A stretch of DNA of 64,000 nucleotides from Candidatus Aenigmatarchaeota archaeon (lineage in GTDB: Archaea > Aenigmatarchaeota > Aenigmatarchaeia > CG10238-14), in assembly GCA_030018415.1 (NCBI GenBank), contig JASEGC010000002.1, positions 46,821-110,820 on the forward strand, in the 5' to 3' direction. The notes under the pieces are model-generated. The model saw only the letters and a list, made by a program, of their open reading frames with translations, was not told where the DNA came from and searched no databases. A program made the position numbers and the translations under genes. Positions 1 to 9,556 of this stretch are shown piece by piece; the stretch's first letter is position 1; each line of letters begins with the position of its first letter.

Positions 1-238
1 ATGCCGTAGATGTTGTTTTCAAGCTGATTTCCTTCTATCGTATTGGAAGAACTATCCTCAAGGCGAATGCCGTAGTTGTTGTTTTCAAGCTGATTTCCTT
101 CTATCGTATTGGAAGAACTATCTTCAAGGCGAATGCCGTAGATGTTGTTTTCAAGCTGATTTCCTTCTATCGTATTGGAAGAACTATACATAAGGTGAAT
201 GCCGTAGATGTTGTTTTCAAGCTGATTTCCTTCTATCT
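1..238. repeat. 66-bp tandem repeat (about 3.6 copies), encoding 22-aa beta-helix turns
   Basis: 'atgccgtaga(t/g)ttgttttcaagctgatttccttctatc' begins at 1, 67, 133 and 199; period exactly 66 bp. Confidence 0.95.
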
Positions 239-557
239 TTGATCCTGATGATCCATTAAAATAAATACCCATAGACCAACGAGTTATGGTACAATTCTTT
301 ATGCTTACATTGGAAGTACCTATATCGATTCCATAACTAGAGTGTGGACCACCAACTCCCTCTATCTTATGGCCTTGACAGTCCAGAGTTACATTACTAG
401 CTACAATTTCGATGCAGGTTTTACCAGAAGAAAAAATATTATTCTTTAAAACATAAATGGTATTCCCTTTTCCCAAAATTCCGCAATTATAGATGTCCAG
501 ACTCAACACAGTATTAAAACTCAACAAGATTATCAACAGGAACAAAAACTTCTTCAT
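1..557 (-). CDS. NosD-like right-handed beta-helix secreted protein, N-terminal part (C-terminus runs off the window start)
   Basis: My reverse-strand translation from ATG at 557: MKKFLFLLIILLSFNTVLSLDIYNCGILGKGNTIYVLKNNIFSSGKTCIEIVASNVTLDCQGHKIEGVGG... followed by 22-aa repeats NTIEGNQLENNIYGIRLEDSSS; signal peptide and beta-helix repeats. Absent from the ORF track because the stop lies outside the window. Confidence 0.85.
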   Translation of the reverse strand, partial: MKKFLFLLIILLSFNTVLSLDIYNCGILGKGNTIYVLKNNIFSSGKTCIEIVASNVTLDCQGHKIEGVGGPHSSYGIDIGTSNVSIKNCTITRWSMGIYFNGSSGSKIEGNQLENNIYGIHLMYSSSNTIEGNQLENNIYGIRLEDSSSNTIEGNQLENNNYGIRLEDSSSNTIEGNQLENNIYG

Positions 558-839
558 GATTATTAATTTCTCTTCCTGGTTTAAAAAATTAACACTATCG
601 TGGATTTAACAACTTTAAGAGTGAACAAATAAAGTACAGTACGTCCCATGGACAAGACTAAAGAATTATTATCATAGAAGATTCAGAGTGACAAACTGAC
701 TCTACTGTTAAAAGATAAGCTCCTAAAGCAGATGAAAGCCATAAAAGTCGGATTCGTAGATCTCTCCAGAACTCATCAAAACTGTAACAGACATGTATGA
801 TGCTATGGTAGTCATTTTTTAAATGTAATTTGAGTAGTT

Positions 840-1053
840 CACACGAGTGGCTTCTTCAATTCTACACCTATGATCTTAGGCAAGAGCATACGTACTTTGA
901 CTCTCATCCCTTTGCGGACACCATAAGCCTCTAATTTCTTCGGAAAACTGACTCCTATTGAATTTCCAATTGTAGTTATCGAAACAAGAACTTCTTCATG
1001 TTTTTTAAATCCCAGGCTTTTTTTTATTCATCAGAATCGAGTTTTTTAGACAT
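840..1053 (-). pseudogene. AbrB/SpoVT-like antitoxin remnant
   Basis: Reverse-strand reading EEVLVSITTIGNSIGVSFPKKLEAYGVRKGMRVKVRMLLPKIIGVELKKPLV* resembles the AbrB fold; the frame from the upstream ATG is broken by a stop. Confidence 0.5.
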
Positions 1054-1110
1054 GATCTTGCCAAATTGGAAAAGTGAAACCATAAATATCCTAACCAATA
1101 CATCATTGAC

Positions 1111-1315
1111 ATGTCAAGAGAATTTAGCGTAAATAGAAGAAGGAGTGGATGGTTACTTAATCTCAGAGGTAGTTGAATTATCAGGTTGTCATACCCAAGC
1201 CAAAACTTTGGATGAGCTTATGAAGAGAACTAGAGAAGTTATATCCTTATATCTAAAGTGCGAAAAAGAGATAGCCAGAGAGAAATTCTTAGGCATACAA
1301 AGGCTTGCGGTATGA
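1111..1315 (+). pseudogene. HicB-like antitoxin remnant
   Basis: Reading REFSVN / (frameshift) / EEGVDGYLISEVVELSGCHTQAKTLDELMKRTREVISLYLKCEKEIAREKFLGIQRLAV*; HicB-like 'EGDGYLVSEVPELPGCHTQGKTLEEL' pattern. Confidence 0.6.
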
Positions 1316-1319
1316 TTAA

Positions 1320-1397
1320 ATGCCTAAATTATCCATTCTTACTGGTAGAGAATTAATTAAAGGAATACCGAACTATTCTGCATACAAACTCAAATAA
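1320..1397 (+). pseudogene. HicA-like toxin, truncated N-terminus
   Basis: MPKLSILTGRELIKGIPNYSAYKLK* directly after the HicB-like remnant; HicA N-termini resemble MPKLPVLSGKEVIKAL. Confidence 0.45.
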
Positions 1398-1418
1398 ATA
1401 TTAATGGTTTTTATTGAT

Positions 1419-2336
1419 TTATTTCTTCCTTCCAAAAATCTTGAACGCGCCGAAGAACAAGACCATTACTATTGCCGTGATTAAGATTACTACTACATTA
1501 TAATACCCCAACCCTAATGACACAGGACCTGACTCAGGTACATCTTTTTTTTCTATATTACAATCTTTTCCGATCTTTAATGCTACTTTAAATATGTCCA
1601 TTATATCGATCTTTCCGTTAAGATCCAAATCTGCTCTTGGGTCCCATTTTTTAGTATTGACTACTGAATCTGAACCATATGCTCTCGCTACTTTGGCTAT
1701 GTCTAAGATGTTAACTTTCTTGTCGTCGTTAAGGTCGCTCACACAATAGCATTTGCCATCCCCACATTCTGTGTTAACCCAATGGTTACAATTGATAATC
1801 TTGTATTCACAGTAATCAGTCGAAGTACAGTAAAATTCTTTTAACCTTTCTTTATCTAAGCACTCGTCTTTAAATTCTCTTCCAGGACAAGTAGTAATTC
1901 CCTTCATGAATATATCATTCCCTAAAGGATATTCTGATGAGGTATCAGTTGATATACATCCTTTAACTGTAAGAATAGCTTCTCTAGCCTCACCAGGAAT
2001 GTTTCCAACTATACCATCTCCATTCTTGTCTACGCATGCCACATAATTATAATTCCCTGCTTCACTCGGAGCAGAAAATGGAGATCCCACGCAACTACAT
2101 GTATTAGCTTGAATAACACAAGAACTGAGTGGAGAAAAAATATCACACTCACCTTCTGAAAAATATACTCTTGCTGGAGCATCGCAACAAATGGTAGCTG
2201 ATGGTGTAACAGAACCTCCTGATATGATTGTACTGGGTTCAAGTTTTAGAGAAACTTCGTAATGACATATCGCGAGGACAGTGTTCAAGCTTAACGTCGA
2301 GGTTAAAATCATGACTAAAATCAACTTCTTCAACAT
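1419..2336 (-). CDS. Secreted/membrane-anchored protein with dockerin-type (EF-hand-like) repeat pair
   Basis: Signal peptide; DLNDDKKVNILDIAKVARAYGSD...ADLDLNGKIDIMDIFKVALKIGKDC; C-terminal TM plus basic tail. Confidence 0.8.
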   Translation of the reverse strand: MLKKLILVMILTSTLSLNTVLAICHYEVSLKLEPSTIISGGSVTPSATICCDAPARVYFSEGECDIFSPLSSCVIQANTCSCVGSPFSAPSEAGNYNYVACVDKNGDGIVGNIPGEAREAILTVKGCISTDTSSEYPLGNDIFMKGITTCPGREFKDECLDKERLKEFYCTSTDYCEYKIINCNHWVNTECGDGKCYCVSDLNDDKKVNILDIAKVARAYGSDSVVNTKKWDPRADLDLNGKIDIMDIFKVALKIGKDCNIEKKDVPESGPVSLGLGYYNVVVILITAIVMVLFFGAFKIFGRKK

Positions 2337-2391
2337 AATATATTGTTCGTTCTTTTAATTAAAGCTGTTTTCCATTCTTGAAACAAGAAAA

Positions 2392-3168
2392 CTATTTTCT
2401 TTTTTTCTTAATCGGCTTGTACTTCTTCACTCTTCTCTTTTTTCTCAGTTTATAAATGATCAGAATCAAAACTAAAATCGCGAAGATAATGAGGATTAAT
2501 AAAACATAAAGCGTGGGTATTCTGAATTTCATCTTCTCTATCACTCGGAACATATCACTACCAGTGCCTATCACATGGTTATAATTCACTACACTGTAGA
2601 ACACATAATCATCTGGTTTGATAGTAGATGGTAAGTTTATCGTCTTAACGACAGAAACTTGTGTTTCTACAGCAAGAATCTCATTCCCACTTATTATGAC
2701 ACTCCCACTCAAATCTTTCACTCCATACTCCACGTTCACGTCAACTCTTCCTATCCTTCCTAAGTTGTATATCGTTAATTGTGCCAAAACTTTATCTCCA
2801 GGATAGACAATTCTGTATTCTGGCAATACTTCAACCTTTACATCGAACAAAGGCTTTTCTGACTCGACTTCAACCACTATCAGAACAATCCTTTCGATGG
2901 GACCTCCAGTGAAGACTATCTTGCCCGGATATACTCCAGGCTCTTGATCTTTCTTTGCGAAGAAATTGATTCCTACTTCTTTCGTTTCGTTTAAATCGAG
3001 CTCAAATTCGTATTCTGTTCCCCCAGCCTTGAAGAATAAAAATTGCTCTAAGTAGTATATTTTTGCAGTTATATCTAGCTTACCCCTTCCAATGTTCGTA
3101 ACTTTTATCGATCTATTTTCGGTCTCCCCCGGTGTTAGCAAAACTTTTATCATATCCCAATCTATCAT
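2392..3168 (-). CDS. Membrane-anchored surface protein, possibly the C-terminal part of a frameshifted gene
   Basis: Ig-like/NEW3-like segments and C-terminal TM LYVLLILIIFAILVLILIIYKLRKKRR; no signal peptide at the called start; frame open upstream (KGCEGPPPPPPERRPTTVPPRIVNF). Confidence 0.7.
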   Translation of the reverse strand: MIDWDMIKVLLTPGETENRSIKVTNIGRGKLDITAKIYYLEQFLFFKAGGTEYEFELDLNETKEVGINFFAKKDQEPGVYPGKIVFTGGPIERIVLIVVEVESEKPLFDVKVEVLPEYRIVYPGDKVLAQLTIYNLGRIGRVDVNVEYGVKDLSGSVIISGNEILAVETQVSVVKTINLPSTIKPDDYVFYSVVNYNHVIGTGSDMFRVIEKMKFRIPTLYVLLILIIFAILVLILIIYKLRKKRRVKKYKPIKKKRK

Positions 3169-3746
3169 GAAGTTAACAATTCTAGGAGGTACTGTTGTTG
3201 GTCTACGCTCTGGAGGTGGCGGAGGAGGCCCTTCGCATCCTTTGGAGCACCAGTTACTTCATAACCTTTAATTTCTTCAAGAGAAAGGCTTTTGACGACT
3301 AACTCCTTCCTCCACTTAACTGGTTTTCCTATTTCTGTTTCTTCTTGTTCCTCCTTAACAGAAAAAGTTTCTATTTCTTCTGGGACAAGAGGTATCTCCT
3401 CTTCTGTTGGAGGTGTTATTCCTAACCTAGAAAAGGTTCTTGAGATATTTCTCGGTATTTCTGGAAACAATAATATTGACAATAAGAATATTAAGACAAT
3501 CAAACCGAGAAATGGTAATATTATCGTCGATATACCCCTTACTTTCATCGAGATGAATGTGGCAGAAGTGAACGGAATGAAAAATACAAAAACCAGGAAT
3601 GAACTTAGATTAATAGCCTCTAGTTGTGTGAACGTAGTACCATTGGCCCCTGTGTAATTCATCGATTGGCTTGATACAAGTGGAATTACGGATATAATGG
3701 CGAGTATCATAGCAACTTTAGTTAAGAATGAAGATATTCCCTTCAT
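3165..3746 (-). CDS. Membrane protein with several TM segments, possibly the N-terminal part of the preceding frameshifted gene
   Basis: Signal peptide and hydrophobic segments; the C-terminal ~25 residues (AKGLLRHLQSVDQQQYLLELLTS) read through a region that codes for a Pro-rich linker in the other frame. Confidence 0.65.
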   Translation of the reverse strand: MKGISSFLTKVAMILAIISVIPLVSSQSMNYTGANGTTFTQLEAINLSSFLVFVFFIPFTSATFISMKVRGISTIILPFLGLIVLIFLLSILLFPEIPRNISRTFSRLGITPPTEEEIPLVPEEIETFSVKEEQEETEIGKPVKWRKELVVKSLSLEEIKGYEVTGAPKDAKGLLRHLQSVDQQQYLLELLTS

Positions 3747-3764
3747 GTTTTTCTAAGAATTATT

Positions 3765-6113
3765 TTATTTCCTTTTCTTAAGTTTCTTCATTTTTCTCTT
3801 GATGCCACTCTCTATTTCTCTTCTCATCGAACGTCTCTCTATTTCCCCTCTTATGTCCAGAAGTTTATTTTTGATCTCTCTCCTCTCGAAGGTTTTTTTG
3901 AATTTTCTCCTCTTGAACAAGACAGATAGAGAGAATACTAGGACTGCAATCAGCATTATCGACAGGCTATCTAATCCTAAATTGGGCAGAACAATCTTTC
4001 CAGTAAAGTTTGGAAACTTGAAACCTTCGATAGCCGATGTAGTCTCAATTTCATTAATCTCTGGACTCGAAACAGTCAGGACGAATTGCTCTTCTAGAGA
4101 ATTGTTACCGTAGATAACTTTAAAACCACACGTGTGACTGGATATGCCTGCATTCTCTGGTATTTGGAAATCTATGTATATATTCTTCTCCTCGCCTGCT
4201 TTTAACTCTTCTATCTCAGAAGGCATGCTATAATAGCTGTCAGGAATGCCAGACAAAGACAGAGTTAAACGTGAAAAATCTCTCTGTCCTATGTTGATGA
4301 TCGAAACAGACATCGAGGAACTTTCTCCCTTATTGATCCTGAAACTTTTGGGAATCAAGATCGAGATTTTTTCACTCCTAAAGACTTTTATCGACGAAGA
4401 TTTGTTCACGCTCGTGAATGGGGATTTTTCTGCCTTAACCATGACTGTAAAATCGCCTTCTTTGTCAGGACTCAGAAATTCTAAAGAAAAAACCCCACTC
4501 TTATCCGACTTAGTAGTAGCAGTTATTCCTGTGTTCAAGATGATTGCTGTTATCTGAACGTCTGATATCGGATTAGAATCCTCGTCTTGAGTGATGCCTG
4601 ATATCCTTATTATATCCTTCAAAAAGTATTCATCCCTATCAGCATCAAAATCCAAGAACATATCCTTTTTGTAGCCTACCATGAAAGCAGAAAGTTTAGT
4701 CGTATTTATTTTCACTATGTTCCTCACTGTATCGATCTCTCCGCTGATAATTTTCCAGTCAGAGTTGCATAACTTTCTTCCAAAATTCCAGTTTTCACAC
4801 TTATATATGATCATCCTGGTTTCATCGAGAATCTTACTATCATCATACATCAACTCAAGGTATGCATTGGAATAAGCCAAAGCTATCTCATAGACGTAAA
4901 TTCCTTCTACTCCTATACCTGGCATATTAATCTCTAAAGTTGGTCTATCGTACCTTATCGGATTTTTGAATTCGTTTATCATTACTCTCGTGAGAGTGAG
5001 TTTTGAATTCGAGAAAGTCAACTCTACATCGTATATGCCAGGAGGTATGCTACCAGAGTAAGAACCACTGCTGTCCGTGATAATTGTCGTTTGAGCTTCG
5101 TTACCCATAAATTTCAACTGCATGTGTACAGGCTTGTTACTACTATCTATCATACTTCCGGAAATCGGCACAACATAATTAATCTTTCTACTTATATCCT
5201 TGACGAAATCCATGTAAGTAAACCTTATGTTCAAGTCGTAGCTTCCAGGCAGTAAATTGGGTACAGATATTTTAACGTAAGAGTATTCTCCACTCCTATA
5301 GATTTCTAATATATTAGAGTCAACAGAATTGATGAGGAAATTCAAATATTCATCCCTCAAATCTATGGCATTTCCTTTGAACATCGCTTTGAAAGTGAAT
5401 GTTACGTTATCACCTGGCTTAACCCAAGTCTTATCTATACTAACAAGATCGAACTCCAACGGTTGTTTTACTTCAATAGTGGAACTGCTCACAACTTTCG
5501 CTCCTTTGTATTCTGCATTCACATCAACACCGAAAGTGCCTGTAGTAGATGGAACATCTATCCTTAAAACCCAACCTTTTACTGAATCGTAGATCGGAGG
5601 GTCTTGTTTAAGATTCTTCTTCTCTCCATTCAAATAAACGTTAAAGCCTACGCCTGAATTCAAGTTCATTCCATCCTTCTTTACAAAAACATTTATCTCT
5701 ATCACGTCTCCTATGTATGCAGGACTTGGAATGATGCTGGTAATGGTACTCGTCAAGTTGGATACTGTGAAAGTTCCTGTTCCCGTGACAGTTTCGGATG
5801 CATTGTTCACACAGTAGAAAGTCACCACATATTGACCAGTTCTGTAGAGGTATGAATGATCTATGGTATCAGAATAACTACCATTTACTTTATTGAGATT
5901 CCATTCTGAGATTGTTATGTTAGGACCGTTGATATCAACATAAACATAGCTTATAGTATAATTCTCATCACTGCAATCGCATGAAACGAACACATCTTGA
6001 TTAAACCACGGGTTGCTGGGTTCAATTTTAATGTTTGAAATGACGGGAATAGCCTCAACTGAATAAAAAGAGCTAATGGCTATGATCAAGATAAAGAGCA
6101 ACAATTTCTTCAT
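3765..6113 (-). CDS. Large secreted surface protein with Ig-like/carboxypeptidase-regulatory-like and NEW3-like domains and C-terminal TM
   Basis: Signal peptide; GSMIDSSNKPVHMQLKFMGNEAQTTIITDSSGSYSGSIPPGIYDVEL; FRINKGESSSMSVSIINIGQRDFSRLTLSLSGIP; TM near C-terminus. Confidence 0.8.
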   Translation of the reverse strand: MKKLLLFILIIAISSFYSVEAIPVISNIKIEPSNPWFNQDVFVSCDCSDENYTISYVYVDINGPNITISEWNLNKVNGSYSDTIDHSYLYRTGQYVVTFYCVNNASETVTGTGTFTVSNLTSTITSIIPSPAYIGDVIEINVFVKKDGMNLNSGVGFNVYLNGEKKNLKQDPPIYDSVKGWVLRIDVPSTTGTFGVDVNAEYKGAKVVSSSTIEVKQPLEFDLVSIDKTWVKPGDNVTFTFKAMFKGNAIDLRDEYLNFLINSVDSNILEIYRSGEYSYVKISVPNLLPGSYDLNIRFTYMDFVKDISRKINYVVPISGSMIDSSNKPVHMQLKFMGNEAQTTIITDSSGSYSGSIPPGIYDVELTFSNSKLTLTRVMINEFKNPIRYDRPTLEINMPGIGVEGIYVYEIALAYSNAYLELMYDDSKILDETRMIIYKCENWNFGRKLCNSDWKIISGEIDTVRNIVKINTTKLSAFMVGYKKDMFLDFDADRDEYFLKDIIRISGITQDEDSNPISDVQITAIILNTGITATTKSDKSGVFSLEFLSPDKEGDFTVMVKAEKSPFTSVNKSSSIKVFRSEKISILIPKSFRINKGESSSMSVSIINIGQRDFSRLTLSLSGIPDSYYSMPSEIEELKAGEEKNIYIDFQIPENAGISSHTCGFKVIYGNNSLEEQFVLTVSSPEINEIETTSAIEGFKFPNFTGKIVLPNLGLDSLSIMLIAVLVFSLSVLFKRRKFKKTFERREIKNKLLDIRGEIERRSMRREIESGIKRKMKKLKKRK

Positions 6114-6868
6114 TTTTTTAACCCTCTGAATAATCTTTTCAACATTAAGTATCTGGGTGGCTTGTACTGTTCACCAACCAGATGAGCAGCTATCTTCTTG
6201 TATGCTATCGATGCCGAGGAATAAGGATTGAATAGGACGCATGACATTCCCTTGAATATGCCTCTCTTTATATCCCTGTCCTCAGGAACAACACCGATAA
6301 CAGGTAGTTCGAAAGTTGATTCAATCTCTTTGGTACTTATTTGGTTTACCTCTCTGTTTTTATACATGTTCACGATGATACCGATGATTTTTGTGTTAGT
6401 TCCTCTACATACAGAAATAACCTTTAAGGCATCTACGATTGCAGGCATTTCTGGTATCGTAACTATCAAGACCTCTGGGCAAACTCTCAAGGTTGCTATG
6501 GCATTCTTTTCCAGACCAGGGGGGCCGTCAACCAGAACGATGTTATCCTCTAAGAATTGGTCTTGCAAAACTTCTTTCATTCTGTAGATATTGACATCTT
6601 CTGAAGAAAGGGATGCAGGAATTATCCTCAAGCCTGAGGAATGGATGTACAATGCCTCAAACAATTTTCCTTTACCCATCAAAACATCGTTTAAAGTGAA
6701 TGGGAAATGATACATCCCAAGCTGCAAACCAAGGCCAGACATTTTTACATCTGCGTCTAACGCGATCACTTTCTTGTTGAACTCCATCAAAGCTGTGGAA
6801 AGGTTGATGACAGTAGTTGTCTTTCCTACTCCACCCTTACCAGAGACGATGCCAATAACTCTAGTCAT
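6110..6868 (-). CDS. MinD/ParA-family ATPase (the ORF track extends the start to 6910)
   Basis: MTRVIGIVSGKGGVGKTTTVINLSTAL deviant Walker A; ALDADVKMSGLGLQLG; LVDGPPGLEKNAI; alternative Met at residue 15 fits the upstream gene end better. Confidence 0.9.
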   Translation of the reverse strand: MTRVIGIVSGKGGVGKTTTVINLSTALMEFNKKVIALDADVKMSGLGLQLGMYHFPFTLNDVLMGKGKLFEALYIHSSGLRIIPASLSSEDVNIYRMKEVLQDQFLEDNIVLVDGPPGLEKNAIATLRVCPEVLIVTIPEMPAIVDALKVISVCRGTNTKIIGIIVNMYKNREVNQISTKEIESTFELPVIGVVPEDRDIKRGIFKGMSCVLFNPYSSASIAYKKIAAHLVGEQYKPPRYLMLKRLFRGLKK

Positions 6869-7094
6869 TCTTCCACCTCTCTGATGTAGTGTAGACATGA
6901 GATTTCCCAACCTTGAAGAAATTCAGTTTTCCTTGATTTTTTAAGGCCTCTAAATATCCGGCAGCAACGTCCCTTCTCATCCCCAATTCCTTGGCAAGTT
7001 GGGAAGTGGACATTATTTTTTTGCTCAATAAATTCAAGATTCGTTCCTCTAAGTTTTCGTTTGATGTAGAATTTCTTGACATCCTTTCTACCAA
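6861..7094 (-). CDS. Winged-helix DNA-binding protein
   Basis: ILNLLSKKIMSTSQLAKELGMRRDVAAGYLEALKNQGKLNFFKVGKSHVYTTSERW; overlaps the MinD-like gene start. Confidence 0.8.
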   Translation of the reverse strand: MVERMSRNSTSNENLEERILNLLSKKIMSTSQLAKELGMRRDVAAGYLEALKNQGKLNFFKVGKSHVYTTSERWKND

Positions 7095-7186
7095 CGATCC
7101 TTAACTATATAATATTATTTATCATTATATTTAAAACTTATTGTTAAATACTATGTTCAGGAAATGAGTGTTATATAAGAGCAATA

Positions 7187-7939
7187 TCACAGAAATATAG
7201 AAAAATATCCAAATAATTTTGAAAAATCGTGAAGAAATTGCCTCAGAATACCAACCCTTCTCATCATGAAAGCTTCGGTCATACCATATTTTCCATCCTC
7301 TGTGAAGACGTTAATCGTGATCCCACTCTCTTTCCATAGACTCGGTTCATAAAACAGTGTAATTTTCTTTGTTTCATTCCCTTTAATCCTATCCAACTTC
7401 TTCTGCTCACATACCCAACCAGTTGGACAAACAGGAACGATCAATACATTCTCAAGAGTTTTATTGCTCTTCAACATAAACTCTACTTCCTCTTTGTAAG
7501 TCCTAAAACTCATTATATCAAACGATTTTTCAGGAACGATCACTTTTTTGACATGAAAATCGAATGATTTTATCTCTTCTATTTCGTTTGCAAAGTATAC
7601 TCTTACTTTTGCTTTAAATTTACCTTCTGAATGGATAGGATAATACACATTGAAACGGTAGCCAGTGCCGGGCGGAAAATTTTCTTCACCACTCCACACA
7701 GTCTGCAAGAGGTTGCTTTGGTTAAAAATATCCAACCTTACTCTTGCTCTGAAGCCAACGCTACCCGTGTTTGAAAGTTCAAAACTCACTTTCAGAGGCT
7801 CCCCGTTTTCTATCAAGGAATTATACTCCAAACCTAGAACCTCGGTTTTCAGGACTTCTTGTATCCCAACTCTTATAACTTGTGCATACGCTACAGATGG
7901 TAAAAGTAGTATTACGATGGCTAAAGATAAAATCTTCAT
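7187..7939 (-). CDS. Secreted surface protein (COG1361-like Ig fold)
   Basis: Signal peptide; VSFELSNTGSVGFRARVRLDIFNQSN; overlaps the next gene by 4 nt. Confidence 0.65.
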   Translation of the reverse strand: MKILSLAIVILLLPSVAYAQVIRVGIQEVLKTEVLGLEYNSLIENGEPLKVSFELSNTGSVGFRARVRLDIFNQSNLLQTVWSGEENFPPGTGYRFNVYYPIHSEGKFKAKVRVYFANEIEEIKSFDFHVKKVIVPEKSFDIMSFRTYKEEVEFMLKSNKTLENVLIVPVCPTGWVCEQKKLDRIKGNETKKITLFYEPSLWKESGITINVFTEDGKYGMTEAFMMRRVGILRQFLHDFSKLFGYFSIFL

Positions 7940-8442
7940 AGGATCACGTTTAAAAATGGTATTCTAGCCCTCTTTGAAACTATATCTATTTCTCCCATGA
8001 ATTTTCCTGCTCCTTTGGAAAGAGTAGAATTCAACAAAGCAGTGACTTTCACTTCATCACCTTTGCGTAGGATGAAGTTGTTCCTATCAAAACTGACCAT
8101 TGGGCTGATATTACCATAAACATAAATTTCAACTTTATAAATTTCTTCTTTTTTGTTGGCTAAGTTCATGAACCTCCTACTTTCTGTGCCAATCGGAATA
8201 ATCCCAAAATTCAAATTCCAGGGGTCACCTGTCATCCCCAACGTGATGTTGGACTTTTTTTCCGATTCGATAATTTCTACGTTACTTGGATACTTTACTA
8301 TTTCATACACAAAAAACAGGTCGACTTTCTTTTCAGTACTCATGTTCGCGACAAAATCAGGTTTAACTTTGGTTTTATTGTAAAAATACATTCCAGATAT
8401 AATCAGAAATATCAGAATAAAACCTATGATTATTTTTTTCAT
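7936..8442 (-). CDS. Small membrane-anchored surface protein
   Basis: N-terminal TM MKKIIIGFILIFLIISGMYFY; beta-rich remainder. Confidence 0.6.
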   Translation of the reverse strand: MKKIIIGFILIFLIISGMYFYNKTKVKPDFVANMSTEKKVDLFFVYEIVKYPSNVEIIESEKKSNITLGMTGDPWNLNFGIIPIGTESRRFMNLANKKEEIYKVEIYVYGNISPMVSFDRNNFILRKGDEVKVTALLNSTLSKGAGKFMGEIDIVSKRARIPFLNVIL

Positions 8443-8449
8443 CGATAAA

Positions 8450-9397
8450 TCATCTCTTGTAATAGACGTATGCTAAGATAATGATAACTAATATTACAAA
8501 AACCCACCATGAAAAGATAATCTCTTTTTCAACGACTTTCGCTGGGAGGATTTCTGGTTTTTCATACACTTCTATAGTCGATTCTTTGGAGGCATAGCCA
8601 GTGGTATAATGAATCTTTACTGTCACGTTATACTTACCAAACTCTACATCCTTCATGTCCCAAAAGGCTGTCAAATGTTTTAATTCTCCCGGTTTTGTAT
8701 ATATGAAATTTGATAATGCTGTTCCTATCAAATTTTTCTTACTATCAAAAATTTTAATATCAGCAGGAGACGCCATCATACTCACAGTGCCGGTATTCTG
8801 GAAAAAAATGTCAAGAATCAATCCATTGTTGTAATAACTACCTGAGCTAACTTCAAGTATCCTTCCCTCTCTTATCGCCTTTCCTGGAACTTTGAAGATG
8901 AAAATCAAGGGTACGATCGCTTTAATAGTGAACATCCTGCCTGACTCGGGAGCTAAAGGATCAAAAGTTATCATACCCATGTGATACCCCGGCTCAGCAT
9001 CCCTAGGAACGTTGACAATAAAATTAACTTCTTTAGCACCTCTTATCTTAGTAACCGTCCTAGTTTTTAACGTGCCTTCAGTCTTTTTAAGCTCGACTGG
9101 GTTGTTTATGAACTCTATCCACGGTAGAATATCTTCCTCGGAATAGTTCGAGAGTTTGTCCTTATATTCATCTTTCATGAGGAAGTCTATGTTGCTTTTT
9201 GTTTTTATCAACTGAACTAAAGAAACGTTTTCGGAAACTGTCACAAGATAAAAAGTGGCTATCTTTGATTCGCCAGGTTGAATTTCTCCCAAGTCTAAAA
9301 AAGGCGGTGATACGCCGATAGATTGGGCATAAATTCCTGTCATGGAGAAAGTTAAAAAAATTGCGATGAATAAACACTTTCTATTAACCATAATCAA
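8450..9397 (-). CDS. Secreted membrane-anchored surface protein
   Basis: Signal peptide; IGVSPPFLDLGEIQPGESKIATFYLVT; C-terminal TM WWVFVILVIIILAYVYYKR. Confidence 0.7.
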   Translation of the reverse strand: MIMVNRKCLFIAIFLTFSMTGIYAQSIGVSPPFLDLGEIQPGESKIATFYLVTVSENVSLVQLIKTKSNIDFLMKDEYKDKLSNYSEEDILPWIEFINNPVELKKTEGTLKTRTVTKIRGAKEVNFIVNVPRDAEPGYHMGMITFDPLAPESGRMFTIKAIVPLIFIFKVPGKAIREGRILEVSSGSYYNNGLILDIFFQNTGTVSMMASPADIKIFDSKKNLIGTALSNFIYTKPGELKHLTAFWDMKDVEFGKYNVTVKIHYTTGYASKESTIEVYEKPEILPAKVVEKEIIFSWWVFVILVIIILAYVYYKR

Positions 9398-9556
9398 TAA
9401 TTATCAAGATGAATTAAAAACCTTGCTTAACATCAGAACATGCCTAAGAGTTATTTAAATTTTGTTATGACATTTTACAGAGAGTTACTAGACACACTAC
9501 TTAACACTGCTTTTTATCAATAGATATAAGTATCTTAAAAACATATTTTAATTGAG

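Noticed and set aside
1-238. Possible CRISPR array from regularly spaced repeats
   Set aside because: Period is exactly 66 bp with no unique spacers, and the repeats are in-frame protein-coding beta-helix units.
3292-3657. Plus-strand ORF of 121 aa
   Set aside because: Antisense to the 3165..3746 gene, with no recognisable domain; typical shadow ORF.
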